Source: Streptomyces sp. NRRL B-1347 (lineage in GTDB: Bacteria > Actinomycetota > Actinomycetes > Streptomycetales > Streptomycetaceae). From it: a DNA stretch of 64,000 nucleotides. Position 1 is the first letter of the stretch; each line of letters starts with the position of its first letter. Shown here piece after piece: positions 8,614-16,431 of this stretch. The notes below the pieces were generated by a model, which saw nothing but the letters and a program-made list of their open reading frames with translations, ran no database searches and was not told the origin of the DNA. The DNA lies in the NCBI RefSeq assembly GCF_000720325.1, contig NZ_JOJM01000016.1, positions 68,761 to 132,760 of the forward strand. The letters are read 5' to 3'. The translations under genes and the position numbers were made by a program.

Positions 8614-9039
8614 ATGGATGATCTACGCATTCGACCCGCCACACCCGCCGACCTGGACGCGGTCCTCGCCTTCTGGAAGGTGGCCGCGGAGGGCACGAGC
8701 ATCAGCGACGACCGCTCGGGGGTGGAGTGGCTCGTGGCCCGGGACCCCGACGCCCTGCTCCTCGCCGAGCTCGACGGCGAGCTCGTCGGCACGGTGATCG
8801 CGGGCTTCGACGGCTGGCGGTGCCATCTGTACCGGCTCGCCGTACACCCGGACCAGCGGCGGCGCGGGATCGGCTCGGCGCTGCTCGCGGCGGCGGAGGA
8901 GCGGTTCGCGGCGCTCGGCGGACGCCGCGCGGACGCCATGGTGCTCAACCGCAACGAGCGGGCCCATCACGCCTGGCACGCGGCCGGGTACGCGCCGGAG
9001 CCGCAGTGGAGCCGCTGGGTGAAGCACCTCGGCGAGTGA
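8614..9039 (+). CDS. GNAT family N-acetyltransferase
   Basis: This is a 141-residue single-domain acetyltransferase. The acetyl-CoA binding segment is RLAVHPDQRRRGIGSALL (motif A, R/QxxGxG/A), followed by the C-terminal LNRNERAHHAWHAAGY block. It starts MDDLRIRPATPADLDAV, the usual first strand. The acceptor is unknown. No clear ribosome site precedes the ATG. It sits alone between the oxidoreductase and the CNNM pair. Confidence 0.88.
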   Translation: MDDLRIRPATPADLDAVLAFWKVAAEGTSISDDRSGVEWLVARDPDALLLAELDGELVGTVIAGFDGWRCHLYRLAVHPDQRRRGIGSALLAAAEERFAALGGRRADAMVLNRNERAHHAWHAAGYAPEPQWSRWVKHLGE

Positions 9040-9221
9040 CGCTTCGCTAATTTTGGCTACGGAGTGTCATGCTCGCGGTAGCGCTTTGCTGGTCCTTTAA
9101 CATGAATGGTCCCCTGCACCCCCGACGAAAGGTGTGAGCGTCCGCCCATGGGCGAGCCTCCCAGTACCCGACATCGCGCATTCACCACGCCCCTGGCCGA
9201 TCATGGGACGGAGGTGACCCG

Positions 9222-10619
9222 ATGACCGAAGTGCTCCTGCTCCTCGTGGCGGTGCTGCTCTCGCTCGCGTGCGGCGTCTTCGTCGCGGCCGAGTTCTCGC
9301 TCACCACCGTCGAGCGCAGCGAACTTGAGAGCGCGGCGGAGCGCGGCGAGCGCGGCGCCGAGAGCGCCCTCAAGGCGGTCAAGAACCTCACCTTCCAGCT
9401 CTCCGGCGCACAGCTCGGCATCACCGTGACCGGCCTCGTCGTCGGCATGCTCGCCAAGCCCGCGATCGGCGACCTGATCGAGGGCCCGCTCGGCTCCGTC
9501 GGCGTTCCCGACGCGGCCGCTTCGACCGTCGCCCTCATGCTCGGCACGGCGCTCTCCACCGTCTTCCTGATGGTCGTCGGCGAGCTGGTGCCCAAGAACT
9601 GGGCGATCTCATCGCCGCTGCCCATCGCCAAGCGCGTCGCGACCCCGCAGCGGATCTTCAGCGCGGCCTTCCGGCCCTTCATCACGCACCTGAACAACAC
9701 CGCGAACCGCGCCGTGCGCCGCATGGGCATGGAGCCCGCCGAGGAGCTCGCCTCCGCGCGCGGCCCCAAGGAGCTCGCGGCCCTGGCCCGGCACTCCGCC
9801 AAGGAGGGCGCCCTGGAGGCGGAGGCCGCCGAGCGGTTCATGCGCACGCTGAACCTCGCCGACCTGACCGCCGAGAACGTGATGACGCCACGCGTCCAGG
9901 TCGTGGCCCTGGAGGCCCAGGCCACCTGCCAGGACGTCGCCAACGCGACCCGCGGGACCGGCCTGTCCCGCTTCCCCGTCTACCAGGGCTCCCTCGACGC
10001 GGTCGTCGGCGTCGTCCACATCAAGGACGTCATCGCGCTGCCCGCCGAGCGCAGGCCCCGCCTGCCCGTCCGCGAGCTCATGCGCGAGCCGCTGCTCGTA
10101 CCGGAGTCCCTGACCGTCGACCGGCTGCTCGACCGGCTTTCGGGCAAGCGCACCATGGCCGTCGTCATCGACGAGTACGGCGGCACCGCGGGCGTCGCCA
10201 CCCTGGAGGACATCGTCGAGGAAGTCGTCGGCGAGGTGCACGACGAGCACGACCCGCACGAGACGCCCGACCTGGCCGCGGTCGGCACCGACGAGGACGG
10301 CCGCGAGCTGTACTCGGCGGACGGCGCGGCCCGCACCGACGAGCTGGCCCGCGTGGGCCTGCGCGTGCCGGACGGCCCGTACGAGACCCTCGCCGGAGTC
10401 GTCGCGACCGAGCTCGGCCGCATCCCCGCCGTCGGCGACCGCGTCGACGTCGGCGGCTGGCACCTGGAAGTCGTCGACGCCAGCGGCCGCCGCGCCGCGC
10501 GCGTGCTGCTGCACGCCCCGGTGCCGACCGACGAAGCGAACGAGAACGGCACCGGCGACAAGAGCGGCGGGACCCGACAGCACCGTGCGCACCTCAAGAA
10601 GGGGAAGGACGAGCGATGA
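9222..10619 (+). CDS. CNNM/CBS-pair transporter-like membrane protein (hemolysin C family), upstream copy
   Basis: This is a 465-residue integral membrane protein. An N-terminal CNNM (DUF21) domain contains about four hydrophobic helices, from LLVAVLLSLACGVFVAAEFSL to the region near residue 150. A CBS pair follows (MTPRVQVVALEA; RELMREPLLVPE; VVIDEYGGTAGVATLEDIVEEVVGE), and then a C-terminal CorC_HlyC transporter-associated domain (VDVGGWHLEVVDASG). Relatives include MpfA and CorB, implicated in magnesium or cobalt export. The ATG at 9222 has an excellent GGAGGTG site. The stop overlaps the next start by ATGA. Confidence 0.92.
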   Translation: MTEVLLLLVAVLLSLACGVFVAAEFSLTTVERSELESAAERGERGAESALKAVKNLTFQLSGAQLGITVTGLVVGMLAKPAIGDLIEGPLGSVGVPDAAASTVALMLGTALSTVFLMVVGELVPKNWAISSPLPIAKRVATPQRIFSAAFRPFITHLNNTANRAVRRMGMEPAEELASARGPKELAALARHSAKEGALEAEAAERFMRTLNLADLTAENVMTPRVQVVALEAQATCQDVANATRGTGLSRFPVYQGSLDAVVGVVHIKDVIALPAERRPRLPVRELMREPLLVPESLTVDRLLDRLSGKRTMAVVIDEYGGTAGVATLEDIVEEVVGEVHDEHDPHETPDLAAVGTDEDGRELYSADGAARTDELARVGLRVPDGPYETLAGVVATELGRIPAVGDRVDVGGWHLEVVDASGRRAARVLLHAPVPTDEANENGTGDKSGGTRQHRAHLKKGKDER

Positions 10620-11629
10620 CCGCCATCCAGCTGCTGATCGGCCTGGCGACGCTCGTCGTCAACGCCTTCTTCGTCGGCGCCGAGTTCGCCCTGATCTCGG
10701 TGCGCCGCAGCCAGATCGAACCGCACGCCGAGGACGGCGACCGGCGCGCCAAGAGCGTGCTGTGGGGGCTGCAGCACGTGTCCGTCCTGATGGCCGCGGC
10801 ACAGCTCGGCATCACGCTGTGCACCCTGGTGCTCGGCGTCGTCGCCGAACCCGCGATCGCGCATCTGCTGGAGCCGCTGTTCGACGCGGTGGGCGTGCCG
10901 CACGGCCTGGTCCACCCCATCTCGTTCGTCATCGCGCTCGCCGTGGCGACGTATCTGCACATGCTGCTCGGCGAGATGATCCCCAAGAACGTCGCACTGG
11001 CCGAGCCGGTGCGCAGCGCGCTGCTGCTCGGGCCGCCCCTGGTGACCCTCGCCCGCGCGCTGCGGCCCGTGGTCTTCACGATCAACGCGTTCGCCAACGG
11101 GATCCTGAAGCTGCTGCGGGTCGAGACGAAGGACGAGGTCGCGGCGACCTTCTCGGACGCCGAACTGGCCCGCATCGTGCAGGACTCCAGCGACGCGGGG
11201 CTGATCGACGACCGCGCGCAGGAGCGGCTGCACGACGCGCTCGAACTCGGCCGCCGACCGGTGCGCGACGTGGTGCTGCCGCTGGAGCGCGTGGTCTACG
11301 CGCGCGTGGGCGTCACCCCGGAGAAGCTGGAGCGCCTGTCGGCGGACAGCGGCTTCTCGCGCTTCCCCGTCGTCGACGAGGGGCGCCGGATCGTCGGCTA
11401 CCTGCACGTGAAGGACGCGCTGGAGGTCTCGCCGCGCGACCTGCCCTTCCGGGTGGCGGACATGCGGCCGATCGCGCGCGTGCGCGAGACCACGCCACTG
11501 GACGGCGTCCTCACCGCCATGCGGGGCAGCCGCACGCACGTGGCCGCCGTGCTCGGCGCGGACGGCCGCCTGGCCGGCATGGTCACGATGGAGGACGTGC
11601 TGCGGGAGCTGTTCGGGCAGCCCGTCTAG
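10616..11629 (+). CDS. CNNM/CBS-pair membrane protein, downstream copy lacking the CorC_HlyC domain
   Basis: This 337-residue paralogue of the preceding gene is translationally coupled to it by a four-base ATGA overlap. The CNNM domain (AEFALISVRRSQIE, LGEMIPKNVALAEP) and a CBS pair (DVVLPLERVVYARVG; MVTMEDVLRELFG) are present, but the protein ends right after the second CBS motif. The pair therefore consists of one long and one short subunit, consistent with a hetero-oligomeric transporter. Ion specificity cannot be read from the sequence. Confidence 0.92.
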   Translation: MTAIQLLIGLATLVVNAFFVGAEFALISVRRSQIEPHAEDGDRRAKSVLWGLQHVSVLMAAAQLGITLCTLVLGVVAEPAIAHLLEPLFDAVGVPHGLVHPISFVIALAVATYLHMLLGEMIPKNVALAEPVRSALLLGPPLVTLARALRPVVFTINAFANGILKLLRVETKDEVAATFSDAELARIVQDSSDAGLIDDRAQERLHDALELGRRPVRDVVLPLERVVYARVGVTPEKLERLSADSGFSRFPVVDEGRRIVGYLHVKDALEVSPRDLPFRVADMRPIARVRETTPLDGVLTAMRGSRTHVAAVLGADGRLAGMVTMEDVLRELFGQPV

Positions 11630-11644
11630 TTCAAGTCGAGAACA

Positions 11645-11662
11645 CTAGAACGAGGGTTCTAG
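11645..11662. terminator. Short inverted repeat between convergent genes
   Basis: CTAGAAC-GAGG-GTTCTAG gives 7-bp perfect arms, 16 bases after the CNNM stop and before the oppositely oriented holin end. Position favours a transcription end signal. The core also reads GAAC-N4-GTTC. Confidence 0.45.
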
Positions 11663-11751
11663 AGACGGGATCGGGGCGGGGTCCGGACGGGGCTCGGACA
11701 GGGTCCCGGGCGGGATTCGAGGGCGAGTGCTCCGGGAAGGGCGCGCTGCCG

Positions 11752-12000
11752 TCAGAGGACGGGAGCGCGCCCTCCGCCGTCCGGGGTCTCCGTGAGGCCG
11801 GGCCCCGGCGGGCCGACCTTCGCCGACCCAAGGGCGGTGAGGACCGCGAGCAGCGCCGCCATGCCCGCCGTGCCGAGGGCGGCCGGCCAGGCCACGTCGA
11901 GGAGGTTCGTCGCCCCGGCGACGAGGACCGCGGCGAGTGCCTGCGCGAACGTGCGGACGGCACGCTCCGCGGTGGCTTTCCAGAAGGCAGCGCTCCACAT
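11752..12000 (-). CDS. Small phage-type holin (r1t-like)
   Basis: This 82-residue protein begins MWSAAFWKATAERAVRTFAQ. A hydrophobic helix (LAAVLVAGATNLLDVAW) and a second one (LGTAGMAALLAVLTALGS) follow, then a polar tail. The layout and the AFWKATAERAV opening match the small r1t-type holins that are common as lone chromosomal genes in Streptomyces. No endolysin or other phage gene is nearby, so it is an orphan. It might be a domesticated small membrane protein rather than a lysis protein. Confidence 0.75.
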   Translation of the reverse strand: MWSAAFWKATAERAVRTFAQALAAVLVAGATNLLDVAWPAALGTAGMAALLAVLTALGSAKVGPPGPGLTETPDGGGRAPVL

Positions 12001-12041
12001 GGCGGCCCCCTCTCCAGGAGCGAGGCCTCACGGTTGAGCCC

Positions 12042-13058
12042 TCAACTGCCGCTATCGTCGCGCCCCTTGGCGCCGCTTGTCGACGCGTCGGCAGCAGGTC
12101 GCTCGCTGCCCGGCCCCTCGGCGGCGGCCCCGGGCATGAGGGCGTCCTGGAGCCGGGTGAGGAAGGCATGGGCGGCGGGCCCCTGCGGGCCGTCCGCACG
12201 GCGGGCGAGGGCGATCCGGCCGCGCGGCCCCGGCTCTGCGAACGGCAGCGCCCGAAGACCGAGCTCCGCGGCCTCCGTCTCCGCCGCGGGGAAGACCGCC
12301 ACGCCCAGGCCGCGCGCCGCGAGCTGGGCCACCAGATCGGGCGCGGCCGCCTCGAAGGCGACGCGCGGCGTGAACCCGGCCTGCGCGCAGGCCCGCTCCA
12401 GGGCCGCCCGCAGGCCGGTGCCGCGCGGCAGGCTGATCAGGGGCCGGTCCGCGAGCGCGGCCAGCGGGAGACCGGGCGCCGCACCGGGCTCGCCGCCCGC
12501 GCACTGCTCCGCGTACGCGATGAGCGGGTCGCCCTCCGCCACGACGGCCGCCAGCGGCTCGTCCACCACGATGTCCCAGAGGATGCCCTGCGGCGGGTCC
12601 GCGGTCGTCGGGCCGACCAGGGCGACGTCGAGTTCGCCCGCCCGCAGGGCGGCCAGCATGCGCTCCGAGGTGTCCTCGGTCAGGGCGATCTCGACGTGCG
12701 GATGGTCGTCGTGGAAGTCGGCGAGCAGTTCCGCCGCGCCGAACACGCTCGTGGCGGAGCCCGAGACGACCCCGAGCGTGACGCGGCCGCGCAGCAGTCC
12801 GGTGAACTCGTCGGCCGTCTGCCGCATCCCCTCCACCGCGGCGAGCGCGGCGCGGGCGTACGGCAGCACCGCCGCGCCCGCCTCCGTCACGGTGACCGCC
12901 CGGCCCGAGCGGTCCAGGAGCCGCTGCCCCAGCTCCCGCTCCAACTGGCGGACCTGCGCGCTCACCCCGGGCTGCGCCACGTGCAACCGGGCGGCGGCAC
13001 GAGTGAAGTTGGCCTCTTCCACAACGGTCAGGAAGTAGCGGAGCTGGCGAAGTTCCAT
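12042..13058 (-). CDS. LysR family transcriptional regulator
   Basis: This is a 338-residue LysR-type regulator. The N-terminal winged helix-turn-helix starts MELRQLRYFLTVVEEANFTR and continues AAARLHVAQPGVSAQVRQLE. A linker helix and a periplasmic-binding-like effector domain follow from about residue 90, and the last 40 residues are polar. The minus-strand start has TAGCAT eight bases upstream and no ribosome site, suggesting a leaderless transcript. It is divergent from the maleylpyruvate-isomerase-like gene at 13129, which is therefore a plausible target. Confidence 0.93.
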   Translation of the reverse strand: MELRQLRYFLTVVEEANFTRAAARLHVAQPGVSAQVRQLERELGQRLLDRSGRAVTVTEAGAAVLPYARAALAAVEGMRQTADEFTGLLRGRVTLGVVSGSATSVFGAAELLADFHDDHPHVEIALTEDTSERMLAALRAGELDVALVGPTTADPPQGILWDIVVDEPLAAVVAEGDPLIAYAEQCAGGEPGAAPGLPLAALADRPLISLPRGTGLRAALERACAQAGFTPRVAFEAAAPDLVAQLAARGLGVAVFPAAETEAAELGLRALPFAEPGPRGRIALARRADGPQGPAAHAFLTRLQDALMPGAAAEGPGSERPAADASTSGAKGRDDSGS

Positions 13059-13066
13059 AGCCGTGA

Positions 13067-13072
13067 ATGCTA
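13067..13072 (-). promoter_or_regulatory. Candidate -10 element of the LysR gene
   Basis: On the minus strand TAGCAT is followed by eight bases and then the ATG of the regulator. Transcription would begin at or just before the start codon. Confidence 0.45.
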
Positions 13073-13128
13073 GTCACGAGACGTACTGGCTCTTGGACTT
13101 ATCGCACCACCCCTTGGATCTTGGAACC

Positions 13129-13788
13129 ATGGGGAACACACGGAGCACTGGCCCTGGAACCGCGTCGGAACAGCGCATACGGTCCGCCATCGCGGCCGAG
13201 CGCCGCGAGCTGGCCGATCTCCTGGAGAGCCTGACGCCCGAGCAGTGGGACGCGCCGTCGCTGTGCGCGGGCTGGCGGGTGCGGGAGGTCGCGGCCCATA
13301 TGTCGCTCGGCTTCCGCTATCCGCTCCCCCGCGTGCTGTGGCAGCTCGTCAGGGCGGGCGGCAGCCTGCACCGCATGACGGACCGGTGCGCCCGCGCGGA
13401 CGCGGCGGCGTACGGGACGGCCGAGCTCGCCGGTTTCCTCCGCGAGCACGCGCACCACCCGTGGACCCCGCCCGTCGGCGGCTTCGCCAGCGCGCTCGGC
13501 CACGACGTGGTGCACGGCATGGACATCACGGTGGCCCTCGGCCTCGACCGGCGCGTGCCGGAGGGCCGGGTGCGGATCCTCCTCGACCACGTCACCGTCA
13601 AGAGCGCCAAGTTCTTCGGCGCCGACCTCACCGGGGTCCAGCTGTGCGCCGACGACCTCGACTGGACGTACGGCTCCGGGGCGCCGCTGCGGGGATCCGG
13701 CCAGGACCTGCTGCTCGCCGCGTTCGGCCGCGCGGTGCCCGCGGGACGTCTGCACGGCGAGCGGAGCGGCCGCTTCACAGCGGCCTGA
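13129..13788 (+). CDS. Maleylpyruvate isomerase family mycothiol-dependent enzyme
   Basis: This 219-residue protein belongs to the DinB-like helical-bundle family that includes mycothiol-dependent maleylpyruvate isomerase and related S-transferases. The opening RSAIAAERRELADLLESL and the block WDAPSLCAGWRVREVAAHMS contain the family W-x-x-PS-x-CxGW and metal-binding His region. A second conserved part is GHDVVHGMDITVALG, with further His residues. ATG at 13129 is preferred over the upstream in-frame ATG at 13063, which would place the start inside the LysR promoter. Substrate is unknown; mycothiol use is inferred from the family. Confidence 0.82.
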   Translation: MGNTRSTGPGTASEQRIRSAIAAERRELADLLESLTPEQWDAPSLCAGWRVREVAAHMSLGFRYPLPRVLWQLVRAGGSLHRMTDRCARADAAAYGTAELAGFLREHAHHPWTPPVGGFASALGHDVVHGMDITVALGLDRRVPEGRVRILLDHVTVKSAKFFGADLTGVQLCADDLDWTYGSGAPLRGSGQDLLLAAFGRAVPAGRLHGERSGRFTAA

Positions 13789-13827
13789 CCGGGGACGGTG
13801 CGCACAGGCCCGCGCCGGGGCTGCGCG

Positions 13828-13875
13828 GAGGTCGGCGCAAGGGGCTTCGCCGAGGTCGGCGCAGGCGGCTTCGCC
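13828..13875. repeat. 24-bp direct tandem repeat, two copies
   Basis: GAGGTCGGCGCAAGGGGCTT-CGCC is followed immediately by a copy differing at two positions, then by the first bases of a third. It lies in the 153-base gap before the SGNH hydrolase gene. Confidence 0.8.
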
Positions 13876-13925
13876 GAGGTGCGGATGCCCGTCGGGCGGC
13901 CCGGGCCCGGCCCGGACGCGCGGGA

Positions 13926-13931
13926 TACCAT
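13926..13931 (+). promoter_or_regulatory. Candidate -10 element of the SGNH hydrolase gene
   Basis: TACCAT lies ten bases before the ATG at 13942 with no intervening purine-rich ribosome site, consistent with a leaderless or nearly leaderless message. Confidence 0.4.
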
Positions 13932-13941
13932 CGACCCCGCC

Positions 13942-14787
13942 ATGCAGATCAACGCCAACCACACCAGCCTCGTCGCGCTCGGCGACTCCTTCACCGAGGG
14001 CATGTCCGACCTGCTGCCCGACGGCGGCTACCGCGGCTGGGCGGACGTCCTGGCCGAGCGCGTCGCCGCCCGCACCCCCGGCTTCCGGTACGCCAACCTC
14101 GCCGTGCGCGGCAAGCTCATCGGGCAGATCGTCGACGAGCAGGTCGACGTGGCGGCCGGACTCGGCGCCGATGTGATCACGCTCGTGGGCGGTCTGAACG
14201 ACACCCTGCGCCCCAAGTGCGACATGGGCCGCGTACGCGACCTGCTCGAACAGGCCGTGGAGACCCTCGCCCCGGCCTGCAAACAGCTCGTCCTGATGCG
14301 CAGCCCCGGCCGCCAGGGCCCGGTCCTCGAACGCTTCCGGCCGCGCATGGAGGAGCTCTTCTCGCACGTCGACGACCTCGCGGCCCGCCATGGCGCCGTC
14401 GTCGTCGACCTGTACGGGTCGACGGCGCTCGGCGACCAGCGCATGTGGGACGTGGACCGGCTGCACCTGACGGCGGAGGGGCATCGCAGGGTCGCCGAGG
14501 CGGTGTGGCAGACGCTCGGCTACGCGCCGGAGGAGGACTGGCAGGCGCCCCTGCCCCTCGCCGTGCAGCCCTCCTGGTCCGCGCGCCGCGTCGCCGACGC
14601 CCGCTTCGCCAGGCAGCACCTGGCCCCGTGGATCGGCCGCCGTCTGACGGGCCGCTCCTCCGGCGACGGCCGGACGGGGGCCCATGTGGACCCCGCGACG
14701 GGCCGCGCCTTCTGGGTCACCCCGGCCGACGCCACGACTCCCGGTCCCGTCCAGGCGTGGCAGCGCGTGGAGCCGGGCCCGGCCTGA
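13942..14787 (+). CDS. SGNH/GDSL-family hydrolase
   Basis: This 281-residue esterase-like protein carries the four SGNH blocks: LVALGDSFTEGM with the nucleophile Ser (block I), NLAVRGKL (Gly block), TLVGGLNDTLRP with the Asn (block III) and DVDRLHLTAEGH with the catalytic Asp-x-x-His (block V). There is no signal peptide, so it acts in the cytosol. The substrate could be an acyl ester of lipid or carbohydrate. ATG at 13942 is chosen because homology begins there and the -10-like TACCAT precedes it. It lies upstream of purB on the same strand, but purB appears to have its own promoter. Confidence 0.88.
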   Translation: MQINANHTSLVALGDSFTEGMSDLLPDGGYRGWADVLAERVAARTPGFRYANLAVRGKLIGQIVDEQVDVAAGLGADVITLVGGLNDTLRPKCDMGRVRDLLEQAVETLAPACKQLVLMRSPGRQGPVLERFRPRMEELFSHVDDLAARHGAVVVDLYGSTALGDQRMWDVDRLHLTAEGHRRVAEAVWQTLGYAPEEDWQAPLPLAVQPSWSARRVADARFARQHLAPWIGRRLTGRSSGDGRTGAHVDPATGRAFWVTPADATTPGPVQAWQRVEPGPA

Positions 14788-14880
14788 GCCCGCGGCACCT
14801 TCGGGTACGTCGCGCACCCGCCCCTCCCTTCGTAGTTTCAGACGAACCCAGCCATGGCGCTGGCCTGCAGAAACCGCCAG

Positions 14881-14886
14881 TAGAAT
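14881..14886 (+). promoter_or_regulatory. Candidate -10 element of purB
   Basis: TAGAAT ends eight bases before the GTG start of purB, and no Shine-Dalgarno sequence separates them. This indicates a leaderless purB message. Confidence 0.5.
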
Positions 14887-14894
14887 GTTCGACT

Positions 14895-16337
14895 GTGACT
14901 GCTGCGCCTGCTAAGCCCCGTATCCCGAACGTCCTCGCCGGGCGTTACGCCTCCGCCGAGCTCGCCACGCTCTGGTCGCCCGAGCAGAAGGTCAAGCTCG
15001 AGCGTCAGCTCTGGCTCGCCGTGCTGCGTGCGCAGAAGGACCTCGGCATCGAGGTGCCGGACACGGCGCTCGCCGACTACGAGCGGGTCCTCGACCAGGT
15101 CGACCTGGCCTCCATCGCCGAGCGCGAGAAGGTCACGCGCCACGACGTGAAGGCCCGCATCGAGGAGTTCAACGCCCTCGCGGGGCACGAGCACGTCCAC
15201 AAGGGCATGACCTCCCGCGACCTGACGGAGAACGTGGAGCAGCTGCAGATCCGGCTCTCCCTGGAGCTGGTGCGGGACCGCACGGTCGCGGTGCTCGCGC
15301 GGCTCGGCCGGCTCTCCGCCGAGTACGCGGAGCTGGTCATGGCGGGCCGCTCGCACAACGTGGCCGCGCAGGCGACGACCCTCGGCAAGCGCTTCGCGAC
15401 CGCCGCCGACGAGCTGCTCGTCGCCCACCGCCGCGTCGAGGACCTCCTCGGCCGCTATCCGCTGCGCGGCATCAAGGGCCCCGTCGGCACCGCGCAGGAC
15501 ATGCTGGACCTGCTCGGCGGCGACGCGGACAAGCTCGCCGACCTGGAGCGCCGCATCGCGACGCACCTGGGCTTCGACCGTGCCTTCACCTCCGTCGGCC
15601 AGGTCTACCCGCGCTCCCTCGACTACGAGGTCGTCACCGCGCTGGTGCAGCTGGCCGCCGCCCCGTCGTCCCTGGCGAAGACGATCCGGCTGATGGCCGG
15701 GCACGAGCTGGTCACCGAGGGCTTCAAGCCCGGCCAGGTCGGGTCGTCCGCCATGCCGCACAAGATGAACACCCGCTCCTGCGAGCGCGTCAACGGCCTG
15801 ACGGTCATCCTGCGGGGCTACGCCTCCATGACCGCCGAGCTCGCCGGCGACCAGTGGAACGAGGGCGACGTGTCCTGCTCTGTGGTCCGCCGCGTGGCCC
15901 TGCCCGACGCCTTCTTCGCGCTCGACGGACTCCTTGAGACGTTCCTGACGGTGCTCGACGAGTTCGGCGCCTTCCCCGCCGTCGTCGCCCGGGAACTCGA
16001 CCGCTATCTGCCGTTCCTCGCCACCACCAAGGTGCTGATGGCGTCGGTGCGGGCGGGTGTGGGCCGTGAGGAGGCGCACGAGGCGATCAAGGAGAACGCG
16101 GTGGCTTCCGCGCTCGCCATGCGCGAGCAGGGCGCCGAGCGCAACGAGCTCCTCGACAAGCTGGCCGCCGACTCCCGCATTCCGCTGGACCGCGCGCAGC
16201 TGGACGAGCTGATGGCCGACAAGCTGTCGTTCACCGGCGCTGCCAGCGACCAGGTCGCCGCGGTCGTCGCACAGATCGAGGCGGTACTCAAGGAGCACCC
16301 CGCGGCAGCGGCGTACGCGCCGGGCGCCATTCTCTGA
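14895..16337 (+). CDS. purB: Adenylosuccinate lyase (PurB)
   Basis: This 480-residue lyase of the fumarase/aspartase superfamily acts twice in purine synthesis: SAICAR to AICAR plus fumarate, and adenylosuccinate to AMP plus fumarate. The superfamily signature GSSAMPHKMN is present, as are MTSRDLTENVEQ and GRSHNVAAQATTLG, which hold the catalytic-site residues. GTG at 14895 begins VTAAPAKPRIPNVLAGRY, the normal N-terminus. The frame is open far upstream without homology. Convergent lysA and a strong hairpin follow. Active as a cytosolic tetramer in the family. Confidence 0.96.
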   Translation: MTAAPAKPRIPNVLAGRYASAELATLWSPEQKVKLERQLWLAVLRAQKDLGIEVPDTALADYERVLDQVDLASIAEREKVTRHDVKARIEEFNALAGHEHVHKGMTSRDLTENVEQLQIRLSLELVRDRTVAVLARLGRLSAEYAELVMAGRSHNVAAQATTLGKRFATAADELLVAHRRVEDLLGRYPLRGIKGPVGTAQDMLDLLGGDADKLADLERRIATHLGFDRAFTSVGQVYPRSLDYEVVTALVQLAAAPSSLAKTIRLMAGHELVTEGFKPGQVGSSAMPHKMNTRSCERVNGLTVILRGYASMTAELAGDQWNEGDVSCSVVRRVALPDAFFALDGLLETFLTVLDEFGAFPAVVARELDRYLPFLATTKVLMASVRAGVGREEAHEAIKENAVASALAMREQGAERNELLDKLAADSRIPLDRAQLDELMADKLSFTGAASDQVAAVVAQIEAVLKEHPAAAAYAPGAIL

Positions 16338-16384
16338 GGCACGGCCTCCCGCACGCGCGGGTCATGGGCACAGAGCCGCTGGCC

Positions 16385-16418
16385 GGGCCGCCCCCGAGGG
16401 GGAGTGAGGGGGCGGCCC
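16385..16418. terminator. Bidirectional terminator hairpin between purB and lysA
   Basis: GGGCCGCCCCC and GGGGGCGGCCC form 11-bp perfect arms around a 12-base loop in the gap between the convergent purB and lysA genes. No long T-run follows. Confidence 0.75.
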
Positions 16419-16431
16419 GCCTTCGCTGCGG

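Noticed and set aside
11648..11659. GAAC-GAGG-GTTC, matching the Gram-positive LexA (SOS) box
   Set aside because: It lies between the ends of convergent genes, not in front of a start codon, and forms part of a 7-bp hairpin. Termination is the simpler reading.
13063..13128. Earlier in-frame ATG for the maleylpyruvate-isomerase-like gene
   Set aside because: It would put the start four bases from the divergent LysR start, inside its -10 region, and the added residues lack family similarity.
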